Part shown: piece by piece, positions 9,608-18,877 of the stretch | Layout: each line of letters begins with the position of its first letter | Numbering within the stretch: the stretch's first letter is position 1 | DNA from: G965204755 sp965243415 | Lineage (GTDB): Bacteria > Acidobacteriota > Vicinamibacteria > Marinacidobacterales > Marinacidobacteraceae | DNA: 64,000 nt | NCBI GenBank assembly: GCA_965243415.1 | Contig: OZ251549.1 | Coordinates: forward strand, 744,001-808,000 | Direction of reading: 5' to 3' | Position numbers and translations under genes: made by a program | Notes under the pieces: generated by a model | What the model was told of the DNA's origin: nothing | The model's input: only the letters and a program-made list of their open reading frames with translations | Databases searched by the model: none

Positions 9608-10167
9608 GACCCGGCGACCGGGAGGAGTTGCTGGCGCTCCTGCGCCGCCGCTCGGTCCGCTTCGGAACCTTCACGCTGACTTCGGGGGCGACGAGCGAGG
9701 TCTATGTGGATGTCCGCCTCACCACCCTCGGCTCCGAAGGCGCCGGCCGGGTGGGCCGGGTGCTGCTCGACGCGGTGGACCGGGCCGGCTTCGACCCGCA
9801 CGCGGTCGGCGGCCTGGAAGCCGGCGCCATCGCCCTGACGACCGCGGTCACCATCGCCGCCGCCGAGGCGGGTCGCTCGCTCGAGGGCTTCTTCGTCCGC
9901 AAGCAGGCCCGGGAACACGGCCGCCGCCGCCGCATCGAGGGAATCGAGGAACTGTCGGGGGACGCCGTCATCCTGGAAGACACGGCCACCACCGGCGGCT
10001 CCACCCTCTCCGCCGTGGAGGCCGCCCGCGAAGCCGGCTTCCGCATCGTCGGCGCGGTGGCGCTGGTGGACCGCGAGACCGGCGCCGCCGCCCGCCTCGA
10101 AGCCGCCGGAGTCCCGTTCCGCGCCGTCTTCACCCTCACCGAACTCACCGCGAACCGCCCCGCCTGA
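9604..10167 (+). CDS. pyrE: Orotate phosphoribosyltransferase
   Basis: PyrE joins orotate to PRPP to give orotidine monophosphate in pyrimidine synthesis. The 187-residue product has the PRPP-binding motif VILEDTATTGGST at about 121-133, KQAREHG near 100 (the family has a basic residue and HG here), and TLTSGATSEVYVDVR near the N-terminus for substrate binding. It begins with GTG overlapping the upstream stop (GTGA), which decides the start. Length is slightly short for the family but complete. It is the last gene of the plus-strand run that starts with dnaA. Confidence 0.92.
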   Translation: MRPGDREELLALLRRRSVRFGTFTLTSGATSEVYVDVRLTTLGSEGAGRVGRVLLDAVDRAGFDPHAVGGLEAGAIALTTAVTIAAAEAGRSLEGFFVRKQAREHGRRRRIEGIEELSGDAVILEDTATTGGSTLSAVEAAREAGFRIVGAVALVDRETGAAARLEAAGVPFRAVFTLTELTANRPA

Positions 10168-11001
10168 CGCCCCGCCGCCCGCCCGCGCCGGACGCAGATG
10201 CCGTCGGCCCTGTCGCGACCCGGGTCGACCGGCCGGTGACCCCGGTCGCCTCCGGTCACCCGGCGCGGACCGCCCCCGAAGAGCCGCCACCCGCCGGGTT
10301 GCCGTGGGGCGCGCGCCGGTCCGCCGGCGACCCGCCCGGCCCCCCGGCTCGAAGTCGCCGCCGGCGTGCGTGCGCCGAAGCCGACAGGGCCACGCTCCCG
10401 TCGTTGCCGCGCGCTCTCCCCGCAGTGGCTCGGTACTCGGCGGCGCCGTGACCCGGATCGGCCCACCGACCACCGGCCGCTTCGGACTGTGGCGCTGGAG
10501 GAGGGCCGGCCGGCGTCCGCCGGCGTCCCGCCGGCCCCCGGTGCGAACTCGCCGACCGCGGCGGATAGGAGAGCCGATGGCGCCACTCTCCGGTGTTTGC
10601 CGCGCCATCTCCCCGCGGTAGCCCGGTACTCGGCGGCGCCGCGGCCCGGATCGGCCCACCGACCGGCGGCCGCTTCGGGCTGTGGCGCGAGAGGGGGCCG
10701 ACCGATGGTCCGGTCGGCATCTTTGTCCGGCTCCTGTAGGCCGCGCCGATCCGCCGGCTCCCGAGGGCCCCCGGCGCGAACTCGTCGGCCGCGTGGGAAT
10801 GGCGGAGCCGACCGGGCCACGCTCCCGTGGTTGCCGCTCGATCTCCCCGCGGTGGTCCGGGCCGGCGGCGACAGCGCGACCGGGATCGGCCCGCCAACCG
10901 CCGGTCTCGGTGTCTGCCGGTTCCCGTCCGCCCCGCGCCGGCCCTCCGGCGTCCCGGCCCGAAGAGCGCCGGGCCCGGTCTCGCCGCGGCGGCCGCGGCC
11001 C
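10168..11001. other. Gene-free region between convergent pyrE and helicase genes
   Basis: No protein with recognisable features is found on either strand. Most of the region is made of degenerate direct repeats, listed separately. A further segment around 10189-10210 resembles, in inverted orientation, a segment around 10702-10725. Confidence 0.6.
10341..10945. repeat. Three degenerate tandem repeats of about 200-235 bp
   Basis: Three imperfect copies begin near 10341, 10535 and 10767. Each starts with a CCCCGG-GCGAACTCG-like segment and continues with GCCACGCTCCCGT or a variant. Next come TCTCCCCGC-GT, GACCCGGATCGGCCC and a CCGGCCGCTTCGG segment. The copies differ by many substitutions and small indels, so they look like old duplications. 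No coding role is evident. Confidence 0.7.
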
Positions 11002-13134
11002 TCAGCGCGCGGTGACGCGGGTCAGTCCGGCGAAGGCGACCACCAGCCGCTTCCGCCCGTGGTACCGGAACAGGACCGAAAGCCGCTTCCCGTCCGGGTC
11101 AACCGACTCGACGCGCCCGTGTCCGAAACGCCGGTGTTTCACGCGGTCGCCCTGCCGGAACTCCCGGTCGCCGCTGGCCGAGGCTGCCGCGCCGCGCGGC
11201 CCGCCCTCGAACAGATTCGGCGGGATCTCGGCAACGAACCGGGACACCTGCCCTTCGTCGGTCCAGCCCGAAGGCGCCGCCGTCAGGGTCAGCGACTTCC
11301 GCGCCCGGGTCATCCCCACATAGAACAGGCGCCGCTCCTCCTCCAGCGCCGTCTCCCGGCGGCGGGAGAAGTAGTGGGGGAAGCGCCCCTCCCAGAGTCC
11401 GCAGAGGAACACGGAGTCGAACTCGAGCCCCTTGGCCGCGTGGACGGTCAACAGCACCACCGGCGGCACGGCGTCGGCGCCCGCATCCGGCAGCAGGTCG
11501 TCTGCCGACAGCAGGGCGACCTGATCCAGGAACTCCGCCACTCCGGCGTCGGCGTTCTGCCGCTCGAACTCCCGCGCGGCGTTCCGGAGCGACTCCAGAT
11601 CCTCCACCCGGTCGGTCGCGCCCTGCTCCTCGTAGCGCGCCCGGAGACCGGTCTCTTCGACCGCCGCCGCCACCGCCGCCGCCGGCCCGTTCGCGGCGGC
11701 GACCCCCACCGCCCCGATCTCGTCCAGGAAGCCCCGGAGCCCGGCGGCGATCCGCCCTCCGACCCGATTCCGGTCGAGCAGTCCCCGGGCGGCGTTCCCG
11801 AGCGACACCTCTTCCGCCCCGGCGACCGCCTCGATCTGCCGCAGCGAAGTCCGACCCACCCCGCGCGAGCGGGCGCCCAAGGCCCGCCGGAAGGCTGCGT
11901 CGTCTTCCGGACGGACGGCGAGCCGCACATACGCGAGCGCGTCCCGGACTTCCGCACGTTCGTAGAACCGGAGTCCGCCGACCACCCGGTGCGGGATCCG
12001 TCGCGCAGTGAATGCCTGTTCGAACGGCCGGCTCTCCGCCCGGGTCCGGTAGAGGACCGCGCAGACCCCCCGCGCCGCCTGCAGGCCCCGAATCGCCTCG
12101 GCGACCGCGTTCGCCTCGTCCTCGGCGTCCCGGAACCGGCGGAACCGCACCGGAGTCCCCGCCGCCCCGACGGCCCTCAGGGTCTTCGGCTCCCGGCCGC
12201 TGTTCCGCCGGATGGAGGCGTTCGCGGCGTCGAGGATGGCGCCGGTGGAGCGGTAGTTGTCCTCCAGCCGGAAGGTGCGGGTTCCGGGAAAGTCCTCGCG
12301 GAAGTGCAGGATGTTCCGGTGGTCGGCTCCCCGGAACGAGTAGATCGCTTGGTCGTCGTCCCCGACCACGAAGACATCCCGGTGCGGGGCCAGCAGCCGG
12401 ATGAGGTGATGCTGCAGGGGGCTGGTGTCCTGGTACTCGTCCACCAGCAGGCGCCGCACCCGCCGCTCGACGAACTCCCGCGCCGGCCCCGGCTTTCCGA
12501 GGAGTCGGCAAGCCAGCAGGATCAGGTCGTCGAAGTCCACCCCTCCCTGCTTCCGCAGGGCCTCCACATAGCGCGCCGCCACTCGGTCGATGTGCAGCAT
12601 CCGCCGGTTCCAGTACTCGGAATCGGCGGCGGTGGCGAGCGGCCGCCCCATGACGCCGGCGGCGCGGACCTGCGAGACCTGCCGGGCCACCAGGACCGGC
12701 TTCACCTCCTCGTCGGGGAGCAGTTCCTCGGCGATCGGCCTCAGGATCTTCAGGGCGTCGTCGCTGCCGAAGACCGCGAACCCCGCCGGCAGGTCCGCTT
12801 CTTCCCCGAACCGGCGCAGCAGGCGCAGGCCGAAGGCGTGGAAGGTCGAAGTCCACACCCGTTCGACCTCCTCCCCGCCGAGCGCCCCCACCCGGTCGCG
12901 CATCTCCCGCGCCGCCTTGTTCGTGAAGGTGACCGCCAGGACGGCCCCCGGATCGGCGCCGTCCACGAGCAGCCGCCAGGCGATCCGGCGGGTCAGCACG
13001 CGCGTCTTCCCGGAGCCGGCCCCGGCGAACACCAGCGTGGGGCCGGGCGGCGCCGACACCGCCTCCCGCTGCGCCGCGTTCAACCCTTCGAGCAGTCTCG
13101 CGCCCCGCCCCGCCCCTGTCCCGGTCTCAGTCAT
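11002..13134 (-). CDS. pcrA: UvrD/PcrA-type superfamily 1 DNA helicase
   Basis: This is an ATP-driven 3'-5' helicase of the UvrD/PcrA/Rep group, acting in repair and in clearing proteins from DNA. The 710-residue product has all motifs in order: GAGSGKT near 38, VTFTNKAAREM, DEYQDTSPLQ, GDDDQAIYSFRGAD, LEDNYRST, TVHAAKGLEFDSVF and LFYVGMTRA. The C-terminal 50 residues (GDRVKHRRFGHGRVESV) match the small Tudor-like domain that PcrA/UvrD use to contact RNA polymerase. The ATG overlaps the end of the upstream SIS gene by 8 bp, so the two are probably translated from one message. Confidence 0.93.
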   Translation of the reverse strand: MTETGTGAGRGARLLEGLNAAQREAVSAPPGPTLVFAGAGSGKTRVLTRRIAWRLLVDGADPGAVLAVTFTNKAAREMRDRVGALGGEEVERVWTSTFHAFGLRLLRRFGEEADLPAGFAVFGSDDALKILRPIAEELLPDEEVKPVLVARQVSQVRAAGVMGRPLATAADSEYWNRRMLHIDRVAARYVEALRKQGGVDFDDLILLACRLLGKPGPAREFVERRVRRLLVDEYQDTSPLQHHLIRLLAPHRDVFVVGDDDQAIYSFRGADHRNILHFREDFPGTRTFRLEDNYRSTGAILDAANASIRRNSGREPKTLRAVGAAGTPVRFRRFRDAEDEANAVAEAIRGLQAARGVCAVLYRTRAESRPFEQAFTARRIPHRVVGGLRFYERAEVRDALAYVRLAVRPEDDAAFRRALGARSRGVGRTSLRQIEAVAGAEEVSLGNAARGLLDRNRVGGRIAAGLRGFLDEIGAVGVAAANGPAAAVAAAVEETGLRARYEEQGATDRVEDLESLRNAAREFERQNADAGVAEFLDQVALLSADDLLPDAGADAVPPVVLLTVHAAKGLEFDSVFLCGLWEGRFPHYFSRRRETALEEERRLFYVGMTRARKSLTLTAAPSGWTDEGQVSRFVAEIPPNLFEGGPRGAAASASGDREFRQGDRVKHRRFGHGRVESVDPDGKRLSVLFRYHGRKRLVVAFAGLTRVTAR

Positions 13135-14284
13135 CTTTCACCGCCTTCCGCAGCCCCTCCGGCGCATCCACATTCCGTCCGCGCCGTACCCCGGCGTAGA
13201 GCGCGAGCAGTTGCAGCAGCGGCGCCGCCGAGAACGGCGCCACCGACACATCCCGCCCGCTCCAGAGGTTCAGGATCCCCTCATCGTCCTTCCGGCGGGT
13301 TCCCGCGATCCGTTTCTTCTGCCGTCGCCCCGCCGTGAACCGGAGGATCGGGGCCCCCGCCTCCCGCGCCGCCACGAGCGAGCGATGTTCGCTGGGCGTC
13401 GGATGGCCGCCCTCCGAAAGGACGACCACCGGAGTCTCCGGGCCGAGCAGCGTCCGGGGGCCGTGCGCCAATTCCCCGGACGGCAGCGCCAGCGCCGGAA
13501 CCACCGCGGTCTCCACCATCTTCAGCGCCCCCTCGGAGGCCAGCGGCCGCAGCGAGCCGTCGCCGAGGAAGAACCACGGCCCCCCTGCCGGCCGGTCCGC
13601 GAATTCCGCCGCTTCTCTCGCATCGCCGAGAGCGGACTCCGGCCCGCTCAGGATCGCGCCGTGGTCGCGGCGCAGGGATTCGAGGCGCGGCAGCGGGAGC
13701 GTTCCCGCGGCTTCGGCCCAGTCGAGGCCCAGGATCCGCAGCGCCAGGAGCGCCGCCGTGAACGACTTGGTGGCCGGGATCGCCTGCTCCGGTCCGGCCC
13801 GGGTCACCACCGCCAGGTCCGCCCGCTTCGCTCCCCGGCTCTCCGCCTCGTTCGTGACCACCACCCGGAAGACGCCCGCCGCTCCGGCTTCGTCGAGCAG
13901 GCGGAGGACGCTGGCCGTGGAACCGGACTGGGTGACCGCGACCAGCGCCAGGCACGAGTCGGGCGTCTCGCCCCGCCTCCGGGGCCAGAAGGTCTCCTCC
14001 CCGTCGGCGAGTTCCGTCGCCGGGTGCGCCTCGGCTTCGAGTCCCCAGCGGCGCCACCAGTGCCCGGCGACCTCCGCGGCGTGGCGACTGCTGCCGGCGC
14101 CGGCGAGCAGCAGCCGCATCGGCGCCCGGCGTTCCCGGCGGCACCATTCCCACAGCGCCGCCTTCCGCGGTTCGCGCCGCGCGTCCAGCCCGATCCGCGT
14201 CCGCGAGACTGCCGGCGCCTGCTCCCGGATCTCGGCGTAGAGGGTGGTCGCCTTCGCGGCTTCCTCGAGTTCGTTCCGCGTCAG
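13127..14284 (-). CDS. SIS-domain sugar isomerase, GlmS-like without glutaminase domain
   Basis: The product resembles the isomerase half of glucosamine-6-phosphate synthase and AgaS-type deaminases, with two SIS folds. Motifs are LAGAGSS, VTQSGSTASV, PATKSFTA, LPSGELAHGP and NVDAPEGLRKAVK at the end (GlmS has a similar DVDQPRNLAKSV). No N-terminal glutaminase domain is present, so it may act as a deaminase/isomerase with free ammonia. The first ATG in frame is at 14119, but the frame stays SIS-like upstream (TLYAEIREQAP is the typical EIHEQP helix). It continues to a CTG at 14284-14282 that overlaps the stop of the GlmU-like gene (CTGA). I chose this CTG, giving 385 residues. An annotation starting at 14119 would lose the N-terminal helix. 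Confidence 0.8.
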   Translation of the reverse strand: MTRNELEEAAKATTLYAEIREQAPAVSRTRIGLDARREPRKAALWEWCRRERRAPMRLLLAGAGSSRHAAEVAGHWWRRWGLEAEAHPATELADGEETFWPRRRGETPDSCLALVAVTQSGSTASVLRLLDEAGAAGVFRVVVTNEAESRGAKRADLAVVTRAGPEQAIPATKSFTAALLALRILGLDWAEAAGTLPLPRLESLRRDHGAILSGPESALGDAREAAEFADRPAGGPWFFLGDGSLRPLASEGALKMVETAVVPALALPSGELAHGPRTLLGPETPVVVLSEGGHPTPSEHRSLVAAREAGAPILRFTAGRRQKKRIAGTRRKDDEGILNLWSGRDVSVAPFSAAPLLQLLALYAGVRRGRNVDAPEGLRKAVKDD

Positions 14285-15429
14285 ACCGGATCCGCCCCTT
14301 CGAACCGGCCGGCGGCGCGCCCCGGCTTGACCGCCTGCCGCCCCCGGGCGATGGCCAGCGCCCCTTCCGGCACATCCTCGACGATCACCGACCCGGCGGC
14401 GACGAACGACCTCCGCCCCACCCGCACCGGCGCCACCAGGATGGCGTTGCTGCCGACGAAGGCGCCCGGCTCCACCACCGTCCGGTGTTTGCCGCGGCCG
14501 TCGTAGTTGCAGGTGATCGTCCCGGCGCCCACATTCACCCGCGCCCCGATCTCCGCATCCCCGACATAGGAGAGATGCGGCAGCGCCGCGTTCCGCCCGA
14601 AGACCGCGTTCTTGGTCTCCACGAAACTGCCGGCGAAGGCCCCCGGCCCCAGCCGGGTGTTCGGCCGCAGGTGGGCGAAGGGCCCCACCTTCGCGCCCCG
14701 GCCCACGGTGCTGTCGAGCACCACCGAGTGGCTCAGCACCGCCGCCCCGGCCTGCACTTCGCTGTTCTCGATCCGGCAGAAGGCGCCGATCTCGGCCCCG
14801 GCGCCGATCCGGGTCCTCCCGATGAGCCGCACCGACGGGGCGATGCGGACCCCGGCCTCGACTTCACACTCGGGGTCGGCCCAGAGCGTCTCCGGCTCCT
14901 CGAGGAGGACGCCGTCCGCCTGCAGGCGCTCGGCGGTGCGCCACTGCGCCTCCCGCACCGCCCGCGACCAACTCCCGGCGCCCTCGATGCGGATGGCGGG
15001 GCCGGGATCGTCCTCCGGGTAGATCTCCGGGCTGAGCATCTCCAGGCAGCCGCCGAAGGTGTCCTGGATCCCGGCGGCGAGGGCGTCCTTGCCCCCGGCG
15101 ATGGCGACCACCTGCCCCCACTCGTTCTCGTAGCCGAGCGGCGCGTCGTTCGCCGCCTCGACCATCTCTTCCAGCAGGTCTCCGGGCGGCTCCACCAGGC
15201 CGGCGGGGAGGATTGCGCCGCGCGCTTCGTCGCCGAGGGCGGCGATGGCGGCGGCGGCCTGTTCGGCGGAGAGCGGCCCGGTCCCGCCGGGGCGCGGCGC
15301 GCCGATCACGAAGAGCCGCGCCGGTTCGAGCGCCCGGGCCGCCGCCACCCCGACTTCGTTCACCGAGGCGCCGAAGTACGGGTAGTTCCCGACCTCGGCC
15401 CCCTCGGGGTACACCAGAAGAAAGTCCAT
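14281..15429 (-). CDS. GlmU-like left-handed beta-helix acyltransferase with atypical N-terminus
   Basis: The last 200 residues match the acetyltransferase half of GlmU: hexapeptide repeats, GPFAHLRP, GSFVETKNA, PHLSYVGDAEIG with the expected catalytic His, GAGTITCNYDG and AAGSV. The segment AERLQADGVLLEEPETLWADPE matches the hinge between the two GlmU domains. The first 130 residues lack the LAAGxGTRM signature of the uridylyltransferase half and look reduced or replaced. It therefore probably acetylates an amino-sugar phosphate but may not make the UDP-sugar itself. The adjacent GlmS-like SIS gene overlaps its stop, which suggests a joint role in amino-sugar metabolism. 382 residues; ATG start. 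Confidence 0.82.
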   Translation of the reverse strand: MDFLLVYPEGAEVGNYPYFGASVNEVGVAAARALEPARLFVIGAPRPGGTGPLSAEQAAAAIAALGDEARGAILPAGLVEPPGDLLEEMVEAANDAPLGYENEWGQVVAIAGGKDALAAGIQDTFGGCLEMLSPEIYPEDDPGPAIRIEGAGSWSRAVREAQWRTAERLQADGVLLEEPETLWADPECEVEAGVRIAPSVRLIGRTRIGAGAEIGAFCRIENSEVQAGAAVLSHSVVLDSTVGRGAKVGPFAHLRPNTRLGPGAFAGSFVETKNAVFGRNAALPHLSYVGDAEIGARVNVGAGTITCNYDGRGKHRTVVEPGAFVGSNAILVAPVRVGRRSFVAAGSVIVEDVPEGALAIARGRQAVKPGRAAGRFEGADPV

Positions 15430-15569
15430 GCCGATCTCGACTTCCGGCCCGCTCCGACTCGGGGAGCGTTCCGGGATTGTTGGGGGGAGGAAGAACCCGT
15501 CGGCGCGCCGCGTTCACCGGACGGAGGCTCGCGCCCGTCTGCGCCCCATCCCGGAAGGAACCGCGAATT

Positions 15570-16340
15570 CTATGCGGGATCGTCCCGCCGCCCCTCCGCC
15601 GGTTCTTCCGCCTTCTTCGCCGCTCCCTTCGCCATCCCCGTCGCCCGTTTCGGGGCCGGCCCCACCACGAGCGTCACCTCTCCCCGCAACGCCCGCTCCC
15701 CGGCCCGTTCCGCCAGGGCGGGGAGCGTCCCGAACCAGTTCTCCTCGAACACCTTGGTCATCTCCCGGGAGAGCGACGCCTCCCGCGCCCCCAGCCGCTC
15801 GGCCAGGTCCCGCAGCAGCGCCGGGACGCGCCGGGCGGACTCGAACAGGACCAGCGACCCCGGCGCCGCCGCCGCCCGGTCGAAGAACCGCCGCCGCGCC
15901 GCTCCCTTCCGGGGCGGGGGAAAGCCGAGGAAGGTGAAGCAGTCCGTCGGCAGTCCGGAGACCGAGAGCGCCGCGGTGACCGCCGACGCTCCCGGAACCG
16001 CCCGCACCGGGACCCCCGCGAGGCGCGCCGCCCGCACCAGTCGGTACCCGGGGTCGGAGAGCAGCGGCGTCCCGGCGTCGGTGACGAGCGCCACCTCCTC
16101 CCCGGCCTGCAGTTTCCCGAGCAGGGCGGCGGCCCGGGCTTCTTCGTTGTGCTCGTGGTAGGAGACGAGATGCGCGGAGAACCCGAAGCGGGCCGCCAGC
16201 CGCCGTGCGTTGCGGGTGTCCTCGCAGGCGAGATGACGGACCCGCCGCAGGGTCTCGAGCGCCCGCTCCGACAGGTCGCCGAGGTTGCCGATGGGCGTCC
16301 CGACGACGAAGAGGACCCCCGGCTCCCGTCGGTCTCCCAC
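15570..16340 (-). CDS. rsmI: 16S rRNA (cytidine1402-2'-O)-methyltransferase
   Basis: RsmI methylates the ribose of C1402 in 16S rRNA using S-adenosylmethionine. The 256-residue product has the SAM-binding start LFVVGTPIGNLGDLSERAL, then CEDTRNARRL, SYHEHNE, VTDAGTPLLSDPG, PGASAVTAALSVSGLP and LGFPPPRKG, all hallmark RsmI/tetrapyrrole-methylase-fold motifs. A GTG at 16340-16338 lies 9 codons before the first conserved strand and was chosen as start. The C-terminus ends in a Lys/Ala/Glu-rich tail. It is the last gene of the minus-strand block and is divergent from the epimerase gene. Confidence 0.93.
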   Translation of the reverse strand: MGDRREPGVLFVVGTPIGNLGDLSERALETLRRVRHLACEDTRNARRLAARFGFSAHLVSYHEHNEEARAAALLGKLQAGEEVALVTDAGTPLLSDPGYRLVRAARLAGVPVRAVPGASAVTAALSVSGLPTDCFTFLGFPPPRKGAARRRFFDRAAAAPGSLVLFESARRVPALLRDLAERLGAREASLSREMTKVFEENWFGTLPALAERAGERALRGEVTLVVGPAPKRATGMAKGAAKKAEEPAEGRRDDPA

Positions 16341-16502
16341 GCCCGCGAACGGTACCGGTCGGAACGCCAGGTTCGATTCGGAGGGCTTGCGGCGCCGGTT
16401 TCCGGCGAAAATTGAAGTCCCGTCCGCCGACCGCGCCCCCGGGCGACCGCCATCCCCCCCGCTCCCGCGACCCCCGCTCCCCTGACCCCCGAACCCCCGA
16501 CG

Positions 16503-17528
16503 ATGGATTCCCAGCGGGACGCCTACGCCGGCCGGCCGGTGACCGTCCTCGGCGGCGCCGGCTTCCTCGGGAGCCACCTGGCGGCCCGCCTCGCCGCCCT
16601 CGGCGCCGAAGTCCGGGTGCTGGATTCCTTCGAACCGGGCTCCGGCGCCGACCCGGAGAACCTGGCCGCGCTCACCGACCGGGCGCCGGCCCCCCGCCTC
16701 GAACTCCACCGGGGGGACCTGCGCGACCCGACAGCGGCCGACCGGGCGGTCGAGGGAGCAGCGGTGATCTTCCACCTCGCCGCGGTCAACGGCCACCGGG
16801 AGAGCATGGCCGACCCCGCCGCCGACTTCGCCGGCAACTTCCTGGGCGCCCTCTCCCTCTTCGCCGCCGCGGCGCGCCGCGCCCCCGGCGCCCGGATCGT
16901 CTTCGCCGGCACGAGGCAGATCTACGCTCCGGCGCATTCCGGTCTCGGCCTCCCGGCGCGGGAGGACCACCCGATCTCCCCCCCGGACGCGCACTCGATC
17001 CACAAGGAAGCGGTGGAGCATCTCGGACACCACTGGGCCCGCACCGGCCTCGGCGCCTTCTCCGTCCTCCGGCTGACGAACTGCTACGGCCCCCGCCAGC
17101 CCCTCACCGGCGGGTCCGCCGGCTTCACCGGAAGGTTCCTCGCCCAGGCCCTGGACGAGGGCGAGATCACCATCCTCGGGAACCCGGACCTCGAACGCGA
17201 CCTGAACCATGTGGACGATGTGACGGACGCTTTCCTCCGGGCCGGCGCACCGGGCGCACCGGCCGGCGTCTGGAACCTGGGCGCCGCGCCGGTGACCCTC
17301 CGCGAGTTCGCGCAGGCGGTCTTCCGCGCGCTGGGCCGCCCGAGCCGCCTCCGTTCCGAGCCGCTGCCGACCGGTCTCTCCGAAGTGGCCCTCGGCGACT
17401 TCCACGCGGACTGGACCGCGATCCGCCGCGACCTCGGCTGGGCGCCCCGCCGCGACCTGGCCGAGGGCCTCGCCGAAACGGTGCGTTCCTTCCGGGAAGT
17501 CCCCACCCTCGCCCCGGCGAGCCCATGA
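16503..17528 (+). CDS. NAD-dependent epimerase/dehydratase (extended SDR), HxxxK active site
   Basis: This is a nucleotide-sugar modifying enzyme of the extended short-chain dehydrogenase family. The 341-residue product has the Rossmann motif GGAGFLGSHLA at about 17-27, the second nucleotide-contact segment HLAAVNGHRES, and the substrate region LRLTNCYGPRQP. The usual catalytic YxxxK reads HSIHK, so His replaces Tyr, which may change or reduce activity. The stop overlaps the next open frame (ATGA). The aminotransferase downstream suggests a role in making an amino sugar for cell-surface glycans. The exact substrate is unknown. Confidence 0.87.
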   Translation: MDSQRDAYAGRPVTVLGGAGFLGSHLAARLAALGAEVRVLDSFEPGSGADPENLAALTDRAPAPRLELHRGDLRDPTAADRAVEGAAVIFHLAAVNGHRESMADPAADFAGNFLGALSLFAAAARRAPGARIVFAGTRQIYAPAHSGLGLPAREDHPISPPDAHSIHKEAVEHLGHHWARTGLGAFSVLRLTNCYGPRQPLTGGSAGFTGRFLAQALDEGEITILGNPDLERDLNHVDDVTDAFLRAGAPGAPAGVWNLGAAPVTLREFAQAVFRALGRPSRLRSEPLPTGLSEVALGDFHADWTAIRRDLGWAPRRDLAEGLAETVRSFREVPTLAPASP

Positions 17529-18877
17529 GCGTCCGCTTCCGGCGCCTCGCCACCGCGAAGGTCCCGACGATCCGGGAAGTCGTCGGCCGGGCGCCGGCCC
17601 GCCTCGTCCCCGGCAGGGACGCGGAAGTCCCCGAACCCGCCCGCGTCGGTCCCGGCGACCCGGTGCTGACGACCGTCTTCTTCGTCGGGCGCCCCGGGCG
17701 GGGATCCCGGGGGGCGGCGCCGCGTCCGGCGGCGTCGGCCCGGAGGCGCGTCGCCGCGAACGCGACCGGGCGCCTCCCGGCGAGGGGTTTCGCGGAACCC
17801 GCGCGCTCCTTTCGGGAAACCACCTCCCCTCGCCGGAGGGAGCCGGTGAGCGCCCCCTTCCGGCGCCCCGCCTTCGGGAAGGCCGGGGCGGTTCGAAACC
17901 TCGGCCGGGCGTCCGAACCCGCCGAATCGGTCTCGGGCGCCGGGGCGGCAGCGGTCGAACCGGCCGGCGCCATCCCCGGCGCCGGCCCCGGAGGCCCGGT
18001 GCAGACGACCGCGCTCTCCGCCGGTTCCACCGCCGCGGGGATCCCCTGGGGCGGCGCCGCGCCGGTCTTCGCCGGTCCGGAGCCGGGTCGGCGCCGCCGG
18101 GGCCCGGCGTCCCGCGGCCTCGCGGAGAAGGGTCTTGCGGATCCCGCGCGTTCCCTTCCGGGAAACCCTCCCCTCCGCCGGAGCGAGCCGGTGAAGGCCC
18201 GCCTCCGGTCCCCTGCCCTCGGGAAGGCCGGGGCGGTCCGGGAGGCCATCGGCGGGGTTCCCGAACCTGACGGATCGGTCTCGGGCGCGGAGGCGGCAGC
18301 GGTCGAACCGGCCGGCGCCAGCCCCGGGGGCCCGGTGCGGATGACCGCGCTCTCCGCCGGTTTCACCGCCGCCGGGATCCCCCGGAGCGGCGCCGCGCCG
18401 GTCTTCCCCGGCCCGGAGCCGGGTCGGCGCCGCCGGGGCCCGGCGTCCCGCGGCCTCGCGGAGAAGGGCCTTGCGGATCCCGCGCGTTCCTTTCCGGGAA
18501 ACCCTCTCCTCCGCCGGAGCGAGCCGGTGAACGCCCGCCTCCGGTCCCCTGCCCTCGGGAAGGCCGGGGCGGTCCGGGAGGCCAGCGGCGGGGTTCCCGA
18601 ACCTGACGGATCGGGCTCGGGCGCGGAGGCGACAGCGGCCGAACCGGCCGGCGCCATCCCCGGCGCCGGCCCCGGAGGCCCGGTGCGGACGACCGCGCTC
18701 TTCGCCGGTTTCGCCGCCTCCGGGATCTCCCGGAGTGGCCGAGCGTCGGTCTTCCCCGGTCCGGAGCCGGATCGCCGCCGCCGAGGCCCGGCGTCCCGTC
18801 CCCTCCCGGAGAAGGGCCTGACGGAATCCGTGCGGTCCTTCCCGAAAGTTCCGAACCTCGCCGAGGCGCGCCGGTGA
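17525..18877 (+). pseudogene. Open array of four decayed epimerase/aminotransferase junction copies
   Basis: A continuous 450-codon frame lies between the epimerase and the aminotransferase and overlaps both (ATGA at 17525, GTGA at 18874). It consists of four units starting at 17525, 17846, 18191 and 18527, spaced 321, 345 and 336 bp, all multiples of three. Each unit begins like the aminotransferase N-terminus (FRR-A-GKA-AVR) and continues with its internal segment (VGPGD-VLTTAFSAG). Each closes like the epimerase C-terminus (GLAE---RSF). Most catalytic sequence is gone. The translated product is Pro/Arg/Gly/Ala-rich, with no recognisable fold. Whether it is translated is unknown, so it could also be annotated as a hypothetical CDS. 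Confidence 0.7.

Noticed and set aside
15569..17405. Minus-strand extension of rsmI upstream of 16340
   Set aside because: The extension covers the epimerase gene on the other strand and has artefact composition; RsmI homology starts at the chosen GTG.
17525..18877. A functional second aminotransferase
   Set aside because: PLP-binding lysine, Asp and most of the fold are absent from every unit.
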